Source of the DNA: Pseudarthrobacter enclensis
Lineage (GTDB): Bacteria > Actinomycetota > Actinomycetes > Actinomycetales > Micrococcaceae
NCBI RefSeq assembly: GCF_001457025.1
Contig: NZ_KQ758603.1
Coordinates: 83,943-147,942 of the forward strand
Length of the DNA: 64,000 bases
Direction: 5' to 3'
The notes beneath the pieces were generated by a model that made no database searches, was not told the DNA's origin, and saw only the letters and a program-made list of their open reading frames with translations. Position numbers and translations under genes: made by a program. Shown here piece after piece: positions 50,729-61,342 of the stretch (position 1 is the stretch's first letter; the number at the start of each line of letters is the position of its first letter).

Positions 50729-52048
50729 ATGACGATGAAACTGCGCGCTGACCAGACCGGAGACCGTGGCCTTCCCATGCCTTTGTGGCTGCAGGGGGCC
50801 CTTGAGACCGCCCAGGCGGCGTTCATCTCGGCGCTGGCGGTGCTGGTTCCCATCGTTGCTGTCTGGGCCACCGCCGGTTTCCAGAACAGCGGCTTCGACT
50901 CCCTGGCCCGCCTGGCCGGCCAATCCTGGCTGCTGGTGCACGGTGTTCCGCTGGAGTTGGCAGCCGCAGGATCCACGGCAGCAGCCCATTCCGGGTCCGG
51001 CCTCCTGACCCTGGTGCCGCTGGGCCTGACCCTCATCCCGTTCCTGCTCGCCTGGCGGGCCGGGCGCCGGCTTGCGCGGGCCTCCTACACGGACCAGCTG
51101 TGGCAGGCGCTGCTGGGATCCTGGGTGGTCTACTCAGCCTTTGGCGTTGCCACCGGTTTTGTCTGCCGCACCCCGGACGTGGGCATCAACCTCGGCTACG
51201 CCATGCTGTTCCCCCTGGTTCCGTTCGCCCTGGGCATGGTCATCGGTGCCCGCCGCGAGGCCGGTTCCTGGAGCCGGCTCATCGGCGTTGACGCCGTGGA
51301 CTGGATCTCCCGGACCAGCCAGCACTCCCGCTGGGCGGGCTCGTACCTGGCGTCCGTGGTGAAGGCCGGCTTCGTTGCGGTGGCAGCCGCAGTGGCACTG
51401 GCCGCCGTGCTCCTGGCCGTGGACCTGTTCGTCCACTGGAACCTGGTGCTGGCCGTGTACGAGGCCCTCGACGCCGGTGCCGCCGGAGGAGCCGCCCTCA
51501 CCATCGCCCAGCTGGGCTACCTTCCCAACCTGGTGGTCTTCGCGCTCGCCTGGACGTCCGGTTCGGGCTTCGCGCTGGGCGTCGGTTCCCAGGCCGGTCC
51601 GCTGGGCACCGCCGTCGGGCCGTTGCCGTCCATCCCGGTGCTGGCGGCGGTTCCTTCCGGTCCCCTCGAGTACGCTTTCGTGGCCCTGCTCGTGCCGGTT
51701 CTCGCCGGTGTCCTGGCCGGCTGGTGGTTCCTCCGTGAGGGCGAGAACCACTTCGACGAATGGCTGTCCATCAAAATCCGGGCGCGCTGGTTCACCGCCG
51801 CCGTGTCCACCCTGGTGCTGGGGGTGCTGGCCGGGGCTGCCGCCGGACTGTTGACCATGGGCCTGGCCTGGCTGTCACGCGGTTCGGCGGGGATCGGCCG
51901 GTTGACGGACATCGGACCGGACCCGTTCTGGACGGCGGTCTGGGTCGCCGCGGAGGTGGGTGCCGGCGTCGTGGTTGGATACGCGGCTGGGCCGTGGCTG
52001 GAACGTGAGCGGGCCGCCGAGGAGGAGGACGCGGAACTGGTCCGTTGA
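50729..52048 (+). CDS. DUF6350-family multi-pass membrane protein
   Basis: About 439 residues from ATG 50729 (GTG 50717 and ATG 50735 are in-frame options; no clear ribosome site). About eleven helices are visible, e.g. AFISALAVLVPIVAVWATAG and LLTLVPLGLTLIPFLLAW, ending in an acidic tail ERERAAEEEDAELVR. DUF6350 proteins are regularly found just upstream of purN-purH in actinobacteria. Function is unknown; the conserved neighbourhood is knowledge of the family, not seen here. Confidence 0.85.
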   Translation: MTMKLRADQTGDRGLPMPLWLQGALETAQAAFISALAVLVPIVAVWATAGFQNSGFDSLARLAGQSWLLVHGVPLELAAAGSTAAAHSGSGLLTLVPLGLTLIPFLLAWRAGRRLARASYTDQLWQALLGSWVVYSAFGVATGFVCRTPDVGINLGYAMLFPLVPFALGMVIGARREAGSWSRLIGVDAVDWISRTSQHSRWAGSYLASVVKAGFVAVAAAVALAAVLLAVDLFVHWNLVLAVYEALDAGAAGGAALTIAQLGYLPNLVVFALAWTSGSGFALGVGSQAGPLGTAVGPLPSIPVLAAVPSGPLEYAFVALLVPVLAGVLAGWWFLREGENHFDEWLSIKIRARWFTAAVSTLVLGVLAGAAAGLLTMGLAWLSRGSAGIGRLTDIGPDPFWTAVWVAAEVGAGVVVGYAAGPWLERERAAEEEDAELVR

Positions 52049-52058
52049 GCTGCGCCGC

Positions 52059-52490
52059 CTAAGGAACCGGGCGGGGCAGGGACTTCTCCAACTGCACCTG
52101 GCAGGCCCGCTGCGCCTGGTCCGTCAGCGCCCGGCCAGCGCACGCCTGGTAGTCCGCCACCTGGTTGAAGAACACGGCTGACGCCAGGGTCACCAGCAGC
52201 ATGCAGGCGGTGACCACCAGCCCGGAGATGGTGCCGAAGAGGACCAGCCGGGACTCCCGCAGCCGGAACCACCGGACCAGCAGGACGATCCCCAGGGCCA
52301 GCCCCGCCGCCGTCAGGATGGCGGTGAGCCAGAGGTACCCAACGTCCAGCTGGTAGACGAACACCGAGCCCAGCACGGATACGATGAACATCCGGAACAG
52401 CGTCAGGGTCCTGGCCAGCGATGCCTTTTCCGCCTCGCCGAGCGGCGCTTTTGCCCGCCGCGGCGCGGCCGGTTCCGGTGTGGAGTTCAT
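52059..52490 (-). CDS. Small membrane protein of unknown function
   Basis: 143 residues with a polar N-terminus (PRRAKAPLGEAEKASLARTL) and three or four hydrophobic helices (MFIVSVLGSVFVYQL, LWLTAILTAAGLALGIVLLV, LVLFGTISGLVVTACMLLVTLASAVFF). The outer C-terminal tail carries two Cys (YQACAGRA, RACQVQ) that could be bridged. It lies leftward between the rightward DUF6350 and purN genes. No family recognised. Confidence 0.75.
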   Translation of the reverse strand: MNSTPEPAAPRRAKAPLGEAEKASLARTLTLFRMFIVSVLGSVFVYQLDVGYLWLTAILTAAGLALGIVLLVRWFRLRESRLVLFGTISGLVVTACMLLVTLASAVFFNQVADYQACAGRALTDQAQRACQVQLEKSLPRPVP

Positions 52491-52529
52491 GTTTTCCAGC
52501 GTACGCGAGCCTGCCCATAAGCTAGACGC

Positions 52530-53096
52530 ATGCGCATCGTAGTCCTCGTTTCCGGTACCGGGTCCAATCTCCAGGCAGTCATTGACGCGGTGGCGGCGGG
52601 GGACCTGGACGTCGAGATCGCAGCCGTCGGCGCGGACCGCCCCGGGACGTACGGGGTGGAACGGTCAGCCGCTGCGGGTATTCCCACGTTCGTGGTGGAC
52701 TTCAAGGAATACGCCAACCGCTCGGACTGGAACACCGCCCTGACCCAGGCGGTGGCAGCGTATGACCCCGATGTGGTGGTGTCCTCCGGTTTCATGCGGA
52801 TTGTGAGCGCCGGCTTCATTGATGCCTTCGGCGGCAAGTACCTCAACACCCACCCGGCCCTGCTGCCCGCTTTCCCGGGCGCCCACGGCGTGCGGGATGC
52901 GATGGCGTACGGCGTCAAGGTCACCGGCTGCACGGTGCACTGGGCCGACGCTGGCGTGGACACCGGGCCCATCATCGCCCAGGAGGCAGTGTCCATCGAG
53001 GACAGCGACACCGAGGAGACCCTGCACGAGCGCATCAAGGTGGTGGAACGCCGGCTGCTGGTGTCCACCCTGGCGTCCCTCGCCGCAGCTTCCTGA
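52530..53096 (+). CDS. purN: Phosphoribosylglycinamide formyltransferase
   Basis: 188 residues, normal for PurN, which formylates GAR with 10-formyl-THF in step 3 of purine synthesis. It opens MRIVVLVSGTGSNLQAVIDA. The catalytic triad region is present: N-x-H in LNTHPALLPAFPGAHG and the Asp in HWADAGVDTGPIIAQ. Its stop is 9 nt before a 66-bp palindromic repeat. purH lies 2.6 kb downstream; in related genomes the two are usually adjacent, so the material between looks inserted. Confidence 0.97.
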   Translation: MRIVVLVSGTGSNLQAVIDAVAAGDLDVEIAAVGADRPGTYGVERSAAAGIPTFVVDFKEYANRSDWNTALTQAVAAYDPDVVVSSGFMRIVSAGFIDAFGGKYLNTHPALLPAFPGAHGVRDAMAYGVKVTGCTVHWADAGVDTGPIIAQEAVSIEDSDTEETLHERIKVVERRLLVSTLASLAAAS

Positions 53097-53105
53097 CCCT
53101 CCCTC

Positions 53106-53171
53106 CCCAACTGAGTAGCGCCAAGTGCCGTTTTCAGGCCTCATAACGGCACTTCGCGCTACTTAGTTGGG
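53106..53171. repeat. Palindromic repeat, family A, copy 2 (left of DUF559 gene)
   Basis: 66 bp beginning CCCAACTGAGTAGCGCCAA and ending GCGCTACTTAGTTGGG; nearly the whole length folds into one hairpin with an AGGCCT centre. It matches copy 3 (54172-54237) at 53 of 66 positions when one is reverse-complemented, so the two flank the DUF559 gene as inverted repeats. It follows the purN stop by 9 nt. Confidence 0.9.
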
Positions 53172-53235
53172 CATGGTCCGGCCAGGCCTGTGGACAAGTT
53201 CCACGGCGTCCTGCTGCGCATGCCACGATGGGCCG

Positions 53236-54180
53236 ATGAAGGTGCCAACCCCGTTGCCGGGCCCGCTGGGGTCCCTGCCTTTCACTGTGCAGGAAGCGTC
53301 CGACGCCGGAATCAGCCGGAAGCGCCTGCGTCACCACAGCCTGGGCCGGCCAAGCCGTGGCGTCCGAGTGCCTGATCCCACCGCTGCGTTATCGCTGGCG
53401 CCTCGTATCCGGCCGTTCACCCTTGTTACGGAGTTTGCCGCTGCATCCCATGCCTCGGCATTTCTCCTCTGGGAGTTTCCGGGTTTCCTTCCCGGCAGTG
53501 ACGAGCCGTTACTGCACATCTCGCGCCCGGACACCTCGGCCATCATGCGCCGGCCCGGCGTCAAGGGGCACCGGGGGCAATTCTTTGCGGATGAAATCGT
53601 CAATCACGCCGGTCTGCTGGTCACTTCACGGTTACGGACCTGGCTGGACTGCGCCCGCAAGATGAGCATCGAAGAGCTGACAGTGGTTGCCGATCATTTA
53701 CTTCGTGTGCCGCGGCCCCGGTTCGAGGGGAGACTGGAGCCGTACGCGACCCGGGATGATCTCGCCGACATGCTGGACCGGCACAAAGGAACCCCCGGAA
53801 TCAGAAAGGCCCGGGTGGCACTTGATCGGGCACGGGTCGGGTCTGACTCCGCACCCGAAACGAGGCTGCGCCTGGCGCTGGAGGACGCGGGCCTGCCTGA
53901 ACCCGTGGTGAACATGCCCGTAAAACTGTGTTCCGGCGTCGTCCGCCAGCCTGACTTGAGCTATCCGGAACAGAAAGTGGCGGTTGAGTACGATGGCGAG
54001 CCCCACTCCGTTGCGGGTCAGATCGTCCGGGACATTGCCCGGGAAGAGGACTTCGTCCGCGCGGGGTGGCTGCTCGTCCGAATCTCAAGGCTGCACATGG
54101 AGAGGGAGGCGCGGCCAGCGGTGGCGAAGGTACGCTCAGCGCTCATGGCCAGTGGCTGGCACCCCGGCGAGGACAACCAG
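53236..54180 (+). CDS. AbiEi-like wHTH plus DUF559 (Vsr-fold) protein, stop codon lost
   Basis: The coding core runs from ATG 53236 for about 314 residues. The N-terminal 60 residues (FTVQEASDAGISRKRLRHHSLGRPSRGVRV) match the winged-helix of AbiEi-type antitoxin-domain proteins. The C-terminal 110 are DUF559, a Vsr-like PD-(D/E)xK nuclease fold: D in RQPDLSYP, VAVEYDGEPHS, then RDIAREEDFVRAGWLLVRIS. The core ends at the typical GWHP position. The frame then enters repeat copy 3; at 54178-54180 it reads CAG where the sister repeat has an in-frame TAA, and no stop follows until 55299, antisense to the MFS gene. The end given is the inferred ancestral stop. No methylase is nearby. No clear ribosome site. 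Confidence 0.7.
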
Positions 54181-54237
54181 GTGGCGCGAAGTGCCCTTAT
54201 GGGGCGCCAAAACGGCACTGAGCGCCACTCAGTTGGG
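54172..54237. repeat. Palindromic repeat, family A, copy 3 (right of DUF559 gene)
   Basis: Inverted relative to copies 1 and 2; ends CGCCACTCAGTTGGG. Its left arm has decayed from CCCAACTAAGTAGCG to GACAACCAGGTGGCG. It begins in the codon after the DUF559 terminus and ends 12 nt before the MFS stop codon, so it fills the whole gap between two convergent genes. Confidence 0.85.
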
Positions 54238-54249
54238 AAATCGAGGGAG

Positions 54250-55602
54250 CTAATCGAGGCGGCGCTGCCGGGTTTCGGGGGAGAAGAACGCCATCCACAG
54301 CACCGCGAGCAGCACCAGGCCGCCGGCCAGCGCGAAGGACGTGGCCAGCCCCAGCTCCGGCCAGAAGTAGTTGGCGAAGATCAGCGGACCAAAACCGGCT
54401 CCCAGCCGGGAGAACGTGGACGCCCAGCCGAATCCGGTGCCGCGCAGTTCGGTGGGGTACAGCTCGGAGACGTAGGCGTACAGCACGGGAATGGCCACCT
54501 GCACCACGAACCCGAACACCAGCAGCCAGAACACCGCAGCGGACGGGATGTCCACCACGAACGCCACCACCACCAGCGTCAGCGCGGACAGCGGCCCGGT
54601 GATGGCGAGGATCCATTTGCGGCCCACCCGCTCCACCAGCAGCGCAGCCACAATGACGCCCAGGAGTCCGACGGCGGCCATGGACGCCGTGGTCACGAAC
54701 GCCTTGTACTCGGCGAACCCGGCGCCAATGAGGATCCGCGGCATCCACGTCAGGGACAGGTAGTAGACCAGCAGGACGCTGAAGAACAGGGCCCAGGCCG
54801 CAGCGGTGATCTTCCAGTTGAACTGCCACACCGACCGCAACTGGGTCCAGGCGCTGCCGGCAGAAAGCCGGGGCACGTCCTTGGCGTCCGGCAGGCTGTA
54901 CGCCCGGGCTTCGGCGCCCGTGGCCTCCACGAGCCCGTCAATCACCCTGGCCGCTTCCTCCCGCCGACCTTTCCGGATGAGGAACAGCGGGGACTCCGGC
55001 ACGCTGCGCCGCACCCAGAAAACGAGCAGGGCGGGCAGCACCATCACCAGCATGGTGAACCGCCAGTCGCCATACAGGGCCACCAGCCCGGCGGAGACGA
55101 ACCCGGCCAGGGCGGCGCCCACGGGCCACCACCCGTCCATGGCCGTCAGCACCTTGCCGCGCTGCTTCCGCGGTGTGAACTCACCCACCAGCGCGTAATC
55201 CACCGGAATACAGCCGCCCAGCCCGAACCCGGCCAGGAAGCGGAACACGCAGAACCACACGAAGTCGGGGGACAGTGCGCCGGCAACCGTGAAGATTGAG
55301 AACAGCAGCAAGGTGGCGGTGAAAGCCTTCTTCCGGCCGATGGTGTCCGCGATGGTGCCCCACACGAACGCGCCCAGGGCCATGCCAATGAGGTTGGAGG
55401 TCCCCACCCAGGCGACCTCGCCGGGCGTCAGTGCCCAGTGCGTGGACAGCAGGGGAATGAGGATGCCGTTGAGCGTCACGTCCCAGGCGTCGAACATGAA
55501 TCCGAGCCCGCCGATCAGGAAGATCCGGCCCTGGACTTTCCATCGCCAGGGAAGTTCCTGGACCACCTGTTCGCCGCTGGGCACAGTGGTGTAAGTGTTC
55601 AT
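54250..55602 (-). CDS. MFS transporter, sugar/aromatic-acid porter type
   Basis: 450 residues from ATG 55602, after AAGGAGG; longer frames upstream run into purH and are not real. Twelve helices are visible. Signatures are GTIADTIGRKKAFTATLL in loop 2-3, RFLAGFGLGGCIPVDYALVGEFTPRKQRGK and YVSELYPTELRGTGFG. This PETER-x-R-G-type C-half motif (SELYPTELRG) fits sugar porter or aromatic acid:H+ symporter subfamilies. Substrate unknown. With the DUF559 gene it separates purN from purH. Confidence 0.9.
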   Translation of the reverse strand: MNTYTTVPSGEQVVQELPWRWKVQGRIFLIGGLGFMFDAWDVTLNGILIPLLSTHWALTPGEVAWVGTSNLIGMALGAFVWGTIADTIGRKKAFTATLLLFSIFTVAGALSPDFVWFCVFRFLAGFGLGGCIPVDYALVGEFTPRKQRGKVLTAMDGWWPVGAALAGFVSAGLVALYGDWRFTMLVMVLPALLVFWVRRSVPESPLFLIRKGRREEAARVIDGLVEATGAEARAYSLPDAKDVPRLSAGSAWTQLRSVWQFNWKITAAAWALFFSVLLVYYLSLTWMPRILIGAGFAEYKAFVTTASMAAVGLLGVIVAALLVERVGRKWILAITGPLSALTLVVVAFVVDIPSAAVFWLLVFGFVVQVAIPVLYAYVSELYPTELRGTGFGWASTFSRLGAGFGPLIFANYFWPELGLATSFALAGGLVLLAVLWMAFFSPETRQRRLD

Positions 55603-55743
55603 TGCCGCCTCCTTCTGAAACTTTAGCCCCGCCCGCCGGTGTTCACACTCCGGCGGACACGCGGGGCAACCTGCACTACGCGATAAACTGGCCGTATCCC
55701 CACCAACCGCGGCCCTGAGCCGCGCGATAAGACGGAGACATTT

Positions 55744-57429
55744 GTGAGCTTCACGCAGCATGAGCGCGTATCCATTGACCGTGTACCCATCCGCCGGGCC
55801 CTGATCTCGGTTTACGACAAGACCGGTCTGGAGGAGCTCGCCCAGGGCCTGCACGCTGCAGGTGTGAAGCTGGTGTCCACCGGTTCCACCGCGAAGAAGA
55901 TCGCGGCCGCGGGCATCCCCGTCCAGGAGGTGGAGGAAGTCACCGGATCGCCGGAAATGCTGGACGGCCGCGTCAAGACGCTGCACCCGCGCGTGCACGG
56001 CGGCATCCTGGCGGACCGCCGCGTCCCGGCGCACATGGAAACGCTTGAAAGCATGGACATTGAGGCATTCGACCTCGTGGTGGTGAACCTCTACCCGTTC
56101 GTGGAGACCGTCAAGTCCGGCGCTGCGCAGGACGACGTCGTCGAACAGATCGACATCGGAGGCCCCGCCATGGTGCGCTCGGCCGCAAAGAACCACGCCG
56201 CCGTCGCCATCGTGGTGGACCCCACCTTCTACGGCCACGTGGTGGAAGCGGCCGCCGCCGGCGGTTTCGACCTGAAGACCCGCCGCCGCCTCGCCGCCAA
56301 GGCCTTCGCGCACACCGCGTCCTACGACAACGCGGTGGCCACCTGGACCGCCAGCCAGTTCCTGGATGAAGACGGCGACGGGGTCATCGACTGGCCCGCC
56401 TACGCCGGCATGTCGCTGGAACGCTCCGAGGTGCTCCGCTATGGAGAGAACCCGCACCAGCAGGCGGCCCTCTACGTGGACAAGGCGGCACCGGTGGGCA
56501 TTGCCCAGGCCGACCAGCTGCACGGCAAGGCCATGAGCTACAACAACTTCGTGGACGCCGACGCCGCCCTCCGTGCCGCGTTCGACTTCAGCGAACCGGC
56601 CGTGGCCATCATCAAGCACGCCAACCCGTGTGGTGTCGCCGTCGGTTCGGCCGGTGCCGAGGACCCCATCGCGGACGCGCACGCCAAGGCCCACGCCTGC
56701 GATCCCGTTTCAGCCTTCGGCGGAGTGATCGCCGCCAACCGCCCGGTCACCGCCGCGATGGCCAACACCGTCAAGGACATCTTCACCGAGGTGGTCATCG
56801 CGCCGGGCTTCGAGCCCGAAGCCGTGGAGATCCTCTCCAAGAAGAAGAACATCCGCCTCCTCGCCCTGCCCGAGGGCTACGGCCGGTACCCCACGGAGTT
56901 CCGCCAGGTCTCCGGCGGCATGCTGGTCCAGGTCACGGACAAGGTGGACGCCGACGGTGACAACCCCGCCAACTGGACCCTCGCTGCAGGCGACGCAGCC
57001 GATGAGAAGACCCTCGCGGACCTCGCCTTCGCCTGGACCGCCTGCCGTGCGGCGAAGTCCAACGCCATCCTCCTCGCCGACAACGGCGCGGCAGTCGGCA
57101 TCGGCATGGGCCAGGTCAACCGGCTCGACTCCTGCAAGCTTGCGGTCGAGCGCGCCAACACCTTGGGTGTCCAGGTGGCGTCCGACGTCGACGGCGCCGG
57201 CGGTGCGTCCAACGCCAGCGGTGCGGTCTCGCCGGAGCGCGCCCGCGGCGCCGTGGCCGCCTCCGATGCGTTCTTCCCGTTCGCCGACGGCCTGCAGATC
57301 CTCATCGACGCCGGCGTCCGCGCCGTGGTTCAGCCCGGCGGCTCCGTCCGGGACGAGGAAGTCATCGCCGCGGCCAACGCGGCCGGCATCACCATGTACT
57401 TCACCGGAGCGCGCCACTTCTTCCACTGA
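55744..57429 (+). CDS. purH: Bifunctional AICAR formyltransferase / IMP cyclohydrolase
   Basis: 561 residues from GTG 55744, catalysing the last two steps of IMP synthesis. The N-terminal MGS-like cyclohydrolase domain (about 15-210) has [20 protein letters not shown] and [20 protein letters not shown]. The AICAR transformylase domain follows, with [42 protein letters not shown] and [10 protein letters not shown]. It is slightly longer than the E. coli enzyme. Its promoter region shows two CGCGATAA boxes (near 55679 and 55714). A hairpin terminator follows. Confidence 0.97.
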   Translation: MSFTQHERVSIDRVPIRRALISVYDKTGLEELAQGLHAAGVKLVSTGSTAKKIAAAGIPVQEVEEVTGSPEMLDGRVKTLHPRVHGGILADRRVPAHMETLESMDIEAFDLVVVNLYPFVETVKSGAAQDDVVEQIDIGGPAMVRSAAKNHAAVAIVVDPTFYGHVVEAAAAGGFDLKTRRRLAAKAFAHTASYDNAVATWTASQFLDEDGDGVIDWPAYAGMSLERSEVLRYGENPHQQAALYVDKAAPVGIAQADQLHGKAMSYNNFVDADAALRAAFDFSEPAVAIIKHANPCGVAVGSAGAEDPIADAHAKAHACDPVSAFGGVIAANRPVTAAMANTVKDIFTEVVIAPGFEPEAVEILSKKKNIRLLALPEGYGRYPTEFRQVSGGMLVQVTDKVDADGDNPANWTLAAGDAADEKTLADLAFAWTACRAAKSNAILLADNGAAVGIGMGQVNRLDSCKLAVERANTLGVQVASDVDGAGGASNASGAVSPERARGAVAASDAFFPFADGLQILIDAGVRAVVQPGGSVRDEEVIAAANAAGITMYFTGARHFFH

Positions 57430-57447
57430 GCAGCTGCTTAAAGGACG

Positions 57448-57483
57448 ACGGCGCCCGTTCCCTTCTCAGGGGACGGGCGCCGT
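57448..57483 (+). terminator. purH terminator hairpin
   Basis: ACGGCGCCCGT (57448-57458) pairs with ACGGGCGCCGT (57473-57483), with an inner CCC/GGG extension, followed by TCGTTG. It lies 19 nt after the purH stop, between convergent genes. Confidence 0.8.
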
Positions 57484-57497
57484 TCGTTGTGCGCGGG

Positions 57498-57635
57498 TCA
57501 GTCCTCGCCGGCCGGGTGCTGCTCCTCCGGTTCGGGCGGCAGCAGCAACTCCCTGGGCTTGGCCTCGGCCATCCGTTCATCTGTCCAGTACTCGAGGATT
57601 TCCTCGTGCGTCTCGGTCACCTCGATGTGGGCCAC
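57498..57635 (-). CDS. 45-residue micro-ORF with protease-propeptide-like YWTxERM motif
   Basis: From GTG 57635: MAHIEVTETHEEILEYWTDE, RMAEAKPRELLLPPEPEEQH, PAGED (first residue Val codon). GAGG lies 4 nt upstream. The segment EYWTDERMAEAKP parallels DYWTADRMEGAIP in the pro-region of the serine protease immediately upstream on the same strand (stop at 57655). It has no signal peptide of its own. It may be a real small protein co-transcribed with the protease, or a decayed remnant of a second pro-region. I cannot decide from sequence. Confidence 0.45.
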   Translation of the reverse strand: MAHIEVTETHEEILEYWTDERMAEAKPRELLLPPEPEEQHPAGED

Positions 57636-57654
57636 GCCCTCATCGGGTTCCTGG

Positions 57655-58623
57655 CTAGGACCGTGAGGCAACCCGGTAGGTCTTTTCAATCGAGTCGCCC
57701 CAGTACGGGCCGTACATGACCTTGGATCCGCTGTAGCCGTAGCTGTTGATCGAGTTCTGCAGTCCATCAGGGCCGGAACCGATGAACCACGGGCCGCCGG
57801 AGGAGCCGCTGGTCATGTCGCACGGAATGCCCTGGGTGGTGAAGTTCGGGTTGATGGTGTCGTCCGTGGCCGTGCCGGCGCAGCTCTTGAGGGTCTCCCC
57901 GTTGTACTGCTTGTCCGCGGGGTAGCCATAGGACGTGTAGCCCAGCCCACGGTCCTGGTTGAACGCCACCCCGGAGCCGCCCACCACATCGGTCAGCAGT
58001 TCGCCATCGAGGGGGTTCATGACGGCGAACGCCGTGTCGTAGGAGATGTCCCCGGACGCGGTCCATTCGCTGGTGGTGTAAAGATCGCTTGCGGTCCACT
58101 TCCCGTACGGCGCCGCACCGTTCTCATAGGCGGGCACGAAGACGAAGTTCGTGGCCTCCTGGCCCGGGCCGCCGAACACGCAGTGGCCGGCCGTGGACAC
58201 GGTGCTCCTGTTCCTGGAGGTCACGGCATTGCCGGAGCAGACGTAGTTGGCGCCGCCCATGCTAAAGAACACCTTGCCAATGTGGCTCACGGAACCGGTT
58301 CTTGCTGCCTTGGCCTTGCTGGCGCCGACTTTGGTGTTCTTCCCCTTGGCTACTGTGGCCGGGGTGGAACGGGGGCTCGTTGCCAGTGCTTTCCCGGCCA
58401 GAACGTCACCGGGGATGGCGCCCTCCATCCGGTCAGCGGTCCAATAGTCCGCGGCACCCGCGGCGTTGACGGCAAGGCGGGCCACGGAGGGAAGCAGGGC
58501 GTCATCGGAGGACGGTGCGGAGGGGGCCGGCGCGGCCGCGGCGCCGCCGGCGGTGGTCAGCGCCAGAACGGCTGCGGCGGAGAAGCTCAGCAAGCCCGAC
58601 GCCAGGGACCGTGTGCGTGTCAT
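57655..58623 (-). CDS. Secreted trypsin-like (V8/glutamyl endopeptidase-like) serine protease
   Basis: 322 residues. The signal peptide ends near GGAAAAPAPS (about 30). The pro-region (about 35-110) includes AADYWTADRMEGAIPGDV. The catalytic domain has the triad: His in STAGHCVFGG, Asp in SYDTAFAVMNP and Ser in SGSSGGPWFIG. Cysteines near SGNAV/TAGHC and around KSCAG/IPCDM suggest two disulfides. It is exported and self-processed by analogy with the family. It is followed by the 45-residue micro-ORF. Confidence 0.9.
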   Translation of the reverse strand: MTRTRSLASGLLSFSAAAVLALTTAGGAAAAPAPSAPSSDDALLPSVARLAVNAAGAADYWTADRMEGAIPGDVLAGKALATSPRSTPATVAKGKNTKVGASKAKAARTGSVSHIGKVFFSMGGANYVCSGNAVTSRNRSTVSTAGHCVFGGPGQEATNFVFVPAYENGAAPYGKWTASDLYTTSEWTASGDISYDTAFAVMNPLDGELLTDVVGGSGVAFNQDRGLGYTSYGYPADKQYNGETLKSCAGTATDDTINPNFTTQGIPCDMTSGSSGGPWFIGSGPDGLQNSINSYGYSGSKVMYGPYWGDSIEKTYRVASRS

Positions 58624-58780
58624 TGTTGTCCTGTCTGAACGGAAAATGCCCCGGGGGAGAGGGCTCGGATCGACGTCAAGAACTTATCGCGCGGGTCACA
58701 AGTAAGTAAATAGGAGTGACTTACCCTACAACCGGCAGGGGGGTGTGGAACCGCACGTCAGGGCCGGGGAGGGGGGCCGG

Positions 58781-58813
58781 GCCGGCACCCGGGCGCGTGC
58801 CGCCGTCGTCCGC
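58781..58813. repeat. Intergenic hairpin repeat, family B, copy 3
   Basis: GCCGGCACCCGGGCGCGTGC followed by CGCCGTCGTCCGC. GGCAC and GTGCC form the stem. It shares the GGCACCC core and the GCCGCCGTCGTCCGC tail with the copy after mmuP. Confidence 0.5.
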
Positions 58814-58897
58814 TTCTGCATCGCTGTAATCCTGCTCACGGCGGGGTCATCCAGTGGTCCCGGTAAGGTTCAAACCCGTCTCCTCGGGTAAGTTGTA

Positions 58898-61175
<2,278 letters not shown>

Positions 61176-61202
61176 CGCCGGGCTGCTGCGGCAGCATGAC
61201 TG

Positions 61203-61249
61203 GCAAAGAGGCGGCGCCCCGGATCTGATCCGGGGCGCCGCCTCTTTGC
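61203..61249. terminator. Perfect 22-bp hairpin terminator after icd
   Basis: 61203-61224 (GCAAAGAGGCGGCGCCCCGG then AT) is the exact reverse complement of 61228-61249, with a CTG loop. The AAAG/CTTT ends suit termination in either direction. It lies 27 nt after the icd stop. Confidence 0.9.
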
Positions 61250-61293
61250 TGTGTGGCTGCCGTTTGCTGTGTGTGTGGCTGCCGGCGGGGCCT

Positions 61294-61326
61294 GCGGCAC
61301 CCCGGCGCCGGGACGTCGTCGTACGC
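61294..61326. repeat. Intergenic repeat, family B, copy 4 (degenerate)
   Basis: GCGGCACCCCGGCGCCGGGA followed by CGTCGTCGTACGC. It aligns with copy 3 with several mismatches and one gap. Just upstream (61245-61283) TTGCTGTGTGGCTGCCG is partly duplicated. Confidence 0.35.
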
Positions 61327-61342
61327 TGTCCTGCTGGGGCCT

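Noticed and set aside
53236..54180. Restriction-modification or Vsr repair gene
   Set aside because: DUF559 shares the Vsr fold, but there is no cytosine methylase or specificity subunit nearby and the winged-helix N-terminus is not found in Vsr.
53236..54180. Type IV toxin-antitoxin system (AbiEi)
   Set aside because: Only the winged-helix resembles AbiEi; no AbiEii-type nucleotidyltransferase gene is adjacent.
53167..55299. A 710-residue open frame running from the DUF559 gene across the MFS gene
   Set aside because: Only the first 314 residues after 53236 look like a protein family; the rest is antisense to a clear MFS transporter and is open because of codon bias. The missing stop is reported instead.
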